Positions 6,185 through 9,302 of a stretch of DNA of 9,302 nucleotides are shown here, piece by piece. The stretch covers positions 1-9,302 of the forward strand of contig CAMTJK010000132.1 of the NCBI GenBank assembly GCA_947072805.1, given 5' to 3'. The notes under the pieces were generated by a model. That model was not told the DNA's origin. It worked only from the letters and a program-made list of their open reading frames with translations, and searched no databases. The position numbers and the translations under genes were made by a program. The stretch is from an uncultured Prevotella sp. (GTDB lineage Bacteria > Bacteroidota > Bacteroidia > Bacteroidales > Bacteroidaceae). How positions within the stretch are numbered: the stretch's first letter is position 1; each line of letters begins with the position of its first letter.

Positions 6185-6211
6185 CAAAATTACTATATTT
6201 TCTCCTACAAA
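6185..6211 (-). promoter_or_regulatory. Probable tadA promoter
   Basis: Read on the minus strand, TAATTTTG (6192 down to 6185) matches the Bacteroidota -7 box exactly. A TTTG (6211 down to 6208) lies upstream, but only 15 bp away instead of the usual 19-21. Transcription would begin near 6178-6180, about 30 nt before the tadA start codon. Confidence 0.5.
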
Positions 6212-6297
6212 CCGGAAGAATGGCACATAAATGACACGTATAGAGTAAAAGAAAAAATATATTCATCTGCTCAAACAATCAATAAAAAGAGTGGCAT

Positions 6298-6322
6298 TTT
6301 GCTCTCTTTTGCTTATATTTGC
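6298..6322 (+). promoter_or_regulatory. Rpn-gene -7 box with three phased TTTGC repeats
   Basis: TATATTTG at 6314-6321 fits the TAnnTTTG -7 consensus, about 40 nt before the start codon at 6360. TTTGC occurs at 6298-6302, 6308-6312 and 6318-6322, exactly 10 bp apart, so all three face the same side of the helix. The last copy is part of the -7 box. No TTTG lies at the ideal -33 spacing. The phased copies may be a protein-binding array or overlapping promoter remnants. Confidence 0.5.
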
Positions 6323-6359
6323 AGCGTAAAAGGAGGGAATAAATAAAAACATAGCTAAC

Positions 6360-7223
6360 ATGAGTGACTATATTCGATTTGACTGGGCAATGAAACGCCT
6401 GCTTCGCGACAAAGCCAACTTCGGAGCATTGGAAGGTTTGCTTACAACTCTTCTCGGACAACAGCTGCACATTCAGAAATTACTGGAAAGCGAAAGCAAT
6501 CAAGAAGACGAATACGACAAACAGAACCGCGTGGATATACTTGCCGAGAACGATCGCGGACAGCTATTCCTCATTGAAGTACAGAACAACACTGAATATG
6601 CTTACTTTCAGAGAATGTTGTTCGGCACATCAAAACTCGTTACTGAATATATCGAACGCGGACAACCGTATGATAACATAAAGAAAGTGTACAGCATAAA
6701 CATTGTCTATTTCTCCCTCGGAAGCGGAACAGACACTGTTTATCATGGAAAAACAGAATTTAAAGGTATACATAATGGAGACATACTCAACCTTTCTCCA
6801 TTCCAACGGCAGAAGTTCAATGTCTCAACAGTAAGCGACCTATATCCCGAATACTTTATTCTGAAGGTAAACGACTTCAACAAAGTTGCAAAGACACACC
6901 TGGAAGAATGGATCTATTACCTTAAGACTGGTGAAATACCGGGCAATGCCACCGCACCGGGACTTGATGTCGTAAAAGAAAAGCTACGTCTAAGCAAAAT
7001 GACAAAAGCAGATCTGAATGCATATTACAGGCATTTGGACAATATCGTAATCCTGCAAGACAACATCGTAACCGAACGCGAAGAAGGAAGAGCGGAAGGA
7101 AGAGCGGAAGGTGACAGACAAAGAGCTTTGGCTGATGCAAAGAAGATGAAAGAATTGCTTATCGACGCCAACATCATCCGACAGGTGACCGGATTGACAA
7201 AAGAAGAAATTGAACTGCTATAA
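6360..7223 (+). CDS. Rpn-family PD-(D/E)XK nuclease / putative transposase
   Basis: This 287-residue protein belongs to the Rpn / PDDEXK_2 family (recombination-promoting nuclease, often annotated as PD-(D/E)XK nuclease family transposase). The nuclease core lies within residues about 5-130, with D59 in NRVDIL and E73-x-Q75 in FLIEVQNN; this family uses EVQ in place of the common ExK. The C-terminal part (about 200-287) is helical and carries the short GRAEG repeats (243-251) and an IIRQVTGLTKEEI ending typical of the family. E. coli members cut DNA, promote RecA-independent recombination and have been linked to phage defence, some with an inhibitor made from an internal start. Which of these applies here is unknown. 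The gene has its own promoter region, is divergent from tadA, and ends 38 nt before the YraN-type gene. It looks intact. No terminal inverted repeats were seen, so it is not a classical insertion sequence. Confidence 0.9.
   Translation: MSDYIRFDWAMKRLLRDKANFGALEGLLTTLLGQQLHIQKLLESESNQEDEYDKQNRVDILAENDRGQLFLIEVQNNTEYAYFQRMLFGTSKLVTEYIERGQPYDNIKKVYSINIVYFSLGSGTDTVYHGKTEFKGIHNGDILNLSPFQRQKFNVSTVSDLYPEYFILKVNDFNKVAKTHLEEWIYYLKTGEIPGNATAPGLDVVKEKLRLSKMTKADLNAYYRHLDNIVILQDNIVTEREEGRAEGRAEGDRQRALADAKKMKELLIDANIIRQVTGLTKEEIELL
7083..7111 (+). repeat. 12-bp in-frame tandem repeat in the Rpn gene
   Basis: GAAGGAAGAGCG occurs twice in a row (7083-7094 and 7095-7106) and is followed by a partial third copy, GAAGG (7107-7111). 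The period of 12 keeps the frame and encodes the EGRA repeat units of the Rpn C-terminus. Such repeats can change length by slippage without breaking the frame, and variable numbers of GRAEG units are common in this family. Confidence 0.85.
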
Positions 7224-7261
7224 CCGATAACTAACGCCCACGCAAAGAAAGAATAAAGAAA

Positions 7262-7630
7262 ATGGCAGAGCACAACGATTTTGGTTTTTGGGGAGAAGAA
7301 AAAGCAGCGCAATACCTTGAACAAAAGGGGTTGAAAATACTACGACGCAACTGGAAATGTGGGCATCGAGACATCGATATAGTGGCTTCAGACGGCAAAG
7401 AGGTAATTATCGTGGAGGTGAAGACAAGACGTGAAAGCTGTATCCTCGAACCGGAAAGAGCTGTTGATAGAAAGAAAATCAAATCGCTGACATTAGCAGC
7501 CAATTCATTCGTCCATAAGGAACAGATAAACCTGCCGTTACGTTTTGATATTGTAGCTGTAACGAGGCACGAGAACGACGAATGCACAATAAACCACATT
7601 GAGGACGCTTTTCTTCCTCTGGCTTTTTAG
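7262..7630 (+). CDS. YraN / UPF0102 family nuclease-fold protein
   Basis: This 122-residue cytoplasmic protein matches the YraN/UPF0102 family, which has a restriction-endonuclease-like fold of the PD-(D/E)XK type. Visible family motifs are G11-E12-E13-x-A15-A near the N-terminus, a core with D37-I38-D39 (HRDIDIVASDG), and E52-V53-K54 (IIVEVKTRR). These would supply the metal-binding acids and the lysine. RFDIVAV (94-100) is the usual C-terminal strand. The length is normal. Members are widespread and often near DNA-processing genes, but their activity is poorly defined. Here it begins 38 nt after the Rpn-type nuclease with no promoter box between, so cotranscription is likely. A hairpin spans its stop codon. 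Confidence 0.92.
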   Translation: MAEHNDFGFWGEEKAAQYLEQKGLKILRRNWKCGHRDIDIVASDGKEVIIVEVKTRRESCILEPERAVDRKKIKSLTLAANSFVHKEQINLPLRFDIVAVTRHENDECTINHIEDAFLPLAF

Positions 7631-7641
7631 TTTAAAAGCCA
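7620..7641 (+). terminator. Hairpin spanning the YraN-gene stop codon
   Basis: TGGCTTTT (7620-7627) and AAAAGCCA (7634-7641) form a perfect 8-bp stem with a 6-nt loop, TAGTTT. The loop holds the TAG stop codon (7628-7630). There is no T tract after it, so termination would be inefficient. It may instead mark mRNA 3' stabilisation or partial termination before the biotin ligase gene, which starts 105 nt after the YraN stop. Confidence 0.45.
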
Positions 7642-7735
7642 CACGCTACAGAACAATCCATCTACATTATAAGATTACTTTCAACTGATTATTATTTAAG
7701 AGGCAACGAGATTTGACACGCACCTGCTTTCGTCG

Positions 7736-8488
7736 ATGGAAGGAATAAAGATAATACATATAAAGGAAACAGACTCCACAAACCGATGGATGAGCTGTTA
7801 TGACGGTGACGAAGGCACGAAAATGACCGTCGTATGGTGCGACAGCCAGACGGCTGGGCGCGGTCAGGGATCAAACAAGTGGGAAAGTGAACCGGAAAAG
7901 AATCTCACTTTCAGCGTCAAATTCCATCCGAGAACAGTTTCTGCCGACAGGCAATACATTCTATTGCAAGCGGCAGCACTGGCTGTGAGAGACACTTTGG
8001 CATGCTTTACGGATGGGATAACAATCAAATGGCCCAACGATATCTACTACAATGACCGTAAAATAAGCGGCACGCTGTCTGAATGTGCCATCAACGGTCA
8101 CGGCATAAAGCACTGCATAATTGGCATCGGAATAAATATCAATCAAAGTGTTTTTACAAGCGATGCTCCCAATCCTATATCCTTATTCAACATAACAGGC
8201 TGTACAACCGACCGAAACGAAATTCTGTGCGGTGTATTGGGCAGACTGGGCGATTACATAGACATGGTGGAGAGCGGCATGTACGATGCGGTTGCATCGA
8301 TATACATGCGTCATCTGTATCGTGCTGAAGGTATTTTCACCTATACAGATGCCGGCGGCAGTTTCATGGCGAGCATCGAGGGCGTTGAGCCCGACGGGCA
8401 TCTCGTCTTGCGCAGAACCAACGGCACCGTGAGTCGCTATGCTTTCAAGGAGGTTTCATTCTGCATCAACCAAGAACAAGAAGTATAA
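7736..8488 (+). CDS. birA: Biotin--[acetyl-CoA-carboxylase] ligase, monofunctional
   Basis: Biotin-protein ligase activates biotin to biotinyl-AMP and attaches it to the lysine of biotin carboxyl carrier domains of carboxylases. The 250-residue protein has the catalytic motifs in order: STN (14-16), the biotinyl-AMP loop G41-R-G-Q-G-S-N-K-W49, KWPND (98-102) with K98 and N101, and GIGININ (130-136). The SH3-like C-terminal domain is about residues 205-245. There is no N-terminal helix-turn-helix, so it is a group I enzyme that does not repress biotin genes, unlike E. coli BirA. Biotin is more likely than lipoate because of the GRG...KW and KWPND motifs. It starts 105 nt after the YraN gene and ends 22 nt before pyrH. 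I see no clear promoter in the 105-nt gap. Confidence 0.95.
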   Translation: MEGIKIIHIKETDSTNRWMSCYDGDEGTKMTVVWCDSQTAGRGQGSNKWESEPEKNLTFSVKFHPRTVSADRQYILLQAAALAVRDTLACFTDGITIKWPNDIYYNDRKISGTLSECAINGHGIKHCIIGIGININQSVFTSDAPNPISLFNITGCTTDRNEILCGVLGRLGDYIDMVESGMYDAVASIYMRHLYRAEGIFTYTDAGGSFMASIEGVEPDGHLVLRRTNGTVSRYAFKEVSFCINQEQEV

Positions 8489-8510
8489 GAAACAATAACA
8501 TCAAATAATT

Positions 8511-9221
8511 ATGGCAAAGTACAAGAGAATATTACTCAAACTGAGTGGCGAGAGCCTGATGGGCAAACAGAACTACGGCATCGATCCGGAACGTCTTGCC
8601 GATTATGCAAGACAGATAAAAGAGGTGAGCGAAATGGGCGTGCAGATAGGCATTGTGATTGGCGGAGGCAACATTTTCCGCGGCTTGAGCGGTTCCCAAA
8701 AGGGTTTCGACCGCGTGAAAGGCGACCAGATGGGCATGTGCGCCACAGTTATCAACTCGCTTGCTCTCAGTTCGGCACTCGGTGCAATAGGTGTGAAGAC
8801 ACGTGTAATGACTGCGATACGCATGGAACCCATAGGCGAGTTCTACACCAAATGGAAAGCCATAGAGGCTATGGAAGATGGCTATGTCTGCATATTCTCT
8901 GCTGGCACAGGAAGCCCTTACTTCACCACCGATACAGGCTCAAGCCTGCGTGGAATAGAGATCGAAGCTGACGTGATGCTGAAAGGTACACGCGTAGACG
9001 GCATATATACTGCCGATCCTGAGAAAGACCCCACCGCTACAAAATTTACGGACATTACGTACGACGAGATATACACACGCGGTCTGAAAGTGATGGACCT
9101 CACCGCGACAACAATGTGCAAGGAAAACAACCTGCCGATATACGTGTTCAACATGGACGTGGTGGGAAATCTGAAGAAGGTTATGGACGGCGAGGAGATA
9201 GGTACACTGGTACACAACTGA
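8511..9221 (+). CDS. pyrH: UMP kinase
   Basis: PyrH phosphorylates UMP to UDP with ATP in the cytoplasm, feeding pyrimidine nucleotide and nucleotide-sugar synthesis. It is an amino-acid-kinase-fold enzyme, usually a hexamer and allosterically controlled by GTP and UTP. The 236-residue protein is normal in length. Motifs seen are K10-L-S-G-E14 for phosphate binding, GGGNIFRG (51-58), D72-Q-M-G-M76 in the UMP site, GTGSPYFTTDT (132-142), and DGIYTADP (163-170) in the nucleotide region. It begins 22 nt after birA with no promoter box between, so it is probably in the same transcript, and it is followed by a strong terminator. The identification is secure. Confidence 0.98.
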   Translation: MAKYKRILLKLSGESLMGKQNYGIDPERLADYARQIKEVSEMGVQIGIVIGGGNIFRGLSGSQKGFDRVKGDQMGMCATVINSLALSSALGAIGVKTRVMTAIRMEPIGEFYTKWKAIEAMEDGYVCIFSAGTGSPYFTTDTGSSLRGIEIEADVMLKGTRVDGIYTADPEKDPTATKFTDITYDEIYTRGLKVMDLTATTMCKENNLPIYVFNMDVVGNLKKVMDGEEIGTLVHN

Positions 9222-9244
9222 AAACGCGCCCCGCATAATACGTC

Positions 9245-9287
9245 AAAAGCATGGCTTCCGCTCCGGATAGCCATGCTTTTGTTTTTT
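9245..9287 (+). terminator. Intrinsic terminator after pyrH
   Basis: AAAAGCATGGCT (9245-9256) and AGCCATGCTTTT (9269-9280) form a perfect 12-bp stem. TCC and GGA inside the 12-nt loop can add three pairs. The stem is followed by G and six Ts (9281-9287). This is a textbook Rho-independent terminator, ending the Rpn-YraN-BirA-PyrH block. Confidence 0.9.
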
Positions 9288-9302
9288 CATTCTAATAATC
9301 TC

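Noticed and set aside
5848..6234. Plus-strand open frame of 128 codons opposite tadA
   Set aside because: TadA on the minus strand has complete catalytic motifs; the opposite frame has none and is explained as its shadow.
7083..7111. Short tandem repeats as a CRISPR-like array
   Set aside because: The 12-bp units are directly adjacent with no spacers and lie in frame within a coding sequence.
6360..7223. Rpn gene as a classical insertion sequence
   Set aside because: I saw no terminal inverted repeats next to the gene and no DDE-type motif; the protein is a PD-(D/E)XK nuclease, a family usually not bounded by IS-type ends.

Overview
The window looks like chromosomal DNA of a Bacteroidota member, most likely Prevotellaceae or a near relative (Bacteroidales). 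The evidence is the promoter style: TAnnTTTG boxes at 231, 817 and 6314 on the plus strand and 6192 on the minus strand, one with a well-placed TTTG upstream. Other support is the general lack of Shine-Dalgarno sequences, A-rich leaders, and a gene order (DUF1599 protein, BT_3928-type DoxX/MauE protein, tpiA, SPOR protein, folE) that I recall from Bacteroides and Prevotella genomes. The genus is inferred, not proven.

Layout. Bases 1-306 hold no gene, only a terminator-like hairpin, a promoter and a leader hairpin. A small coiled-coil lipoprotein gene follows (307-768), then a DUF1599 protein made of two copies of the same domain, with its own strong promoter (845-1390). An intergenic stretch with an unusual 24-nt alternating pyrimidine-purine tract leads into a tight plus-strand group: a polytopic DoxX/MauE-type protein with a thioredoxin-like domain (1552-2931), triosephosphate isomerase (2945-3700), a secreted SPOR-domain protein (3818-4438), GTP cyclohydrolase I (4449-5030) and an unrecognised single-pass membrane protein (5063-5638).

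The tRNA adenosine deaminase gene tadA (5695-6147) is convergent with that group and is the only clear minus-strand gene. A divergent promoter region separates it from a second plus-strand block: an Rpn-type PD-(D/E)XK nuclease (6360-7223), a YraN/UPF0102 nuclease-fold protein (7262-7630), a monofunctional biotin-protein ligase (7736-8488) and UMP kinase pyrH (8511-9221). The block closes with a textbook intrinsic terminator (9245-9287).

How the genes work together. Most are housekeeping: glycolysis (TpiA), folate/pterin synthesis (FolE), pyrimidine nucleotide supply (PyrH), biotinylation of carboxylases (BirA) and tRNA wobble editing (TadA). They share transcription more than one pathway. 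The only accessory-type gene is the Rpn nuclease. It lies 38 nt upstream of another restriction-endonuclease-fold gene and may carry an internal start for a C-terminal inhibitor, as described for E. coli Rpn proteins. I see no CRISPR array, insertion-sequence ends, phage genes, tRNA or rRNA. The window is mostly ordinary core genome, and the least explained parts are the Rpn/YraN pair, the duplicated DUF1599 protein and several intergenic hairpins.
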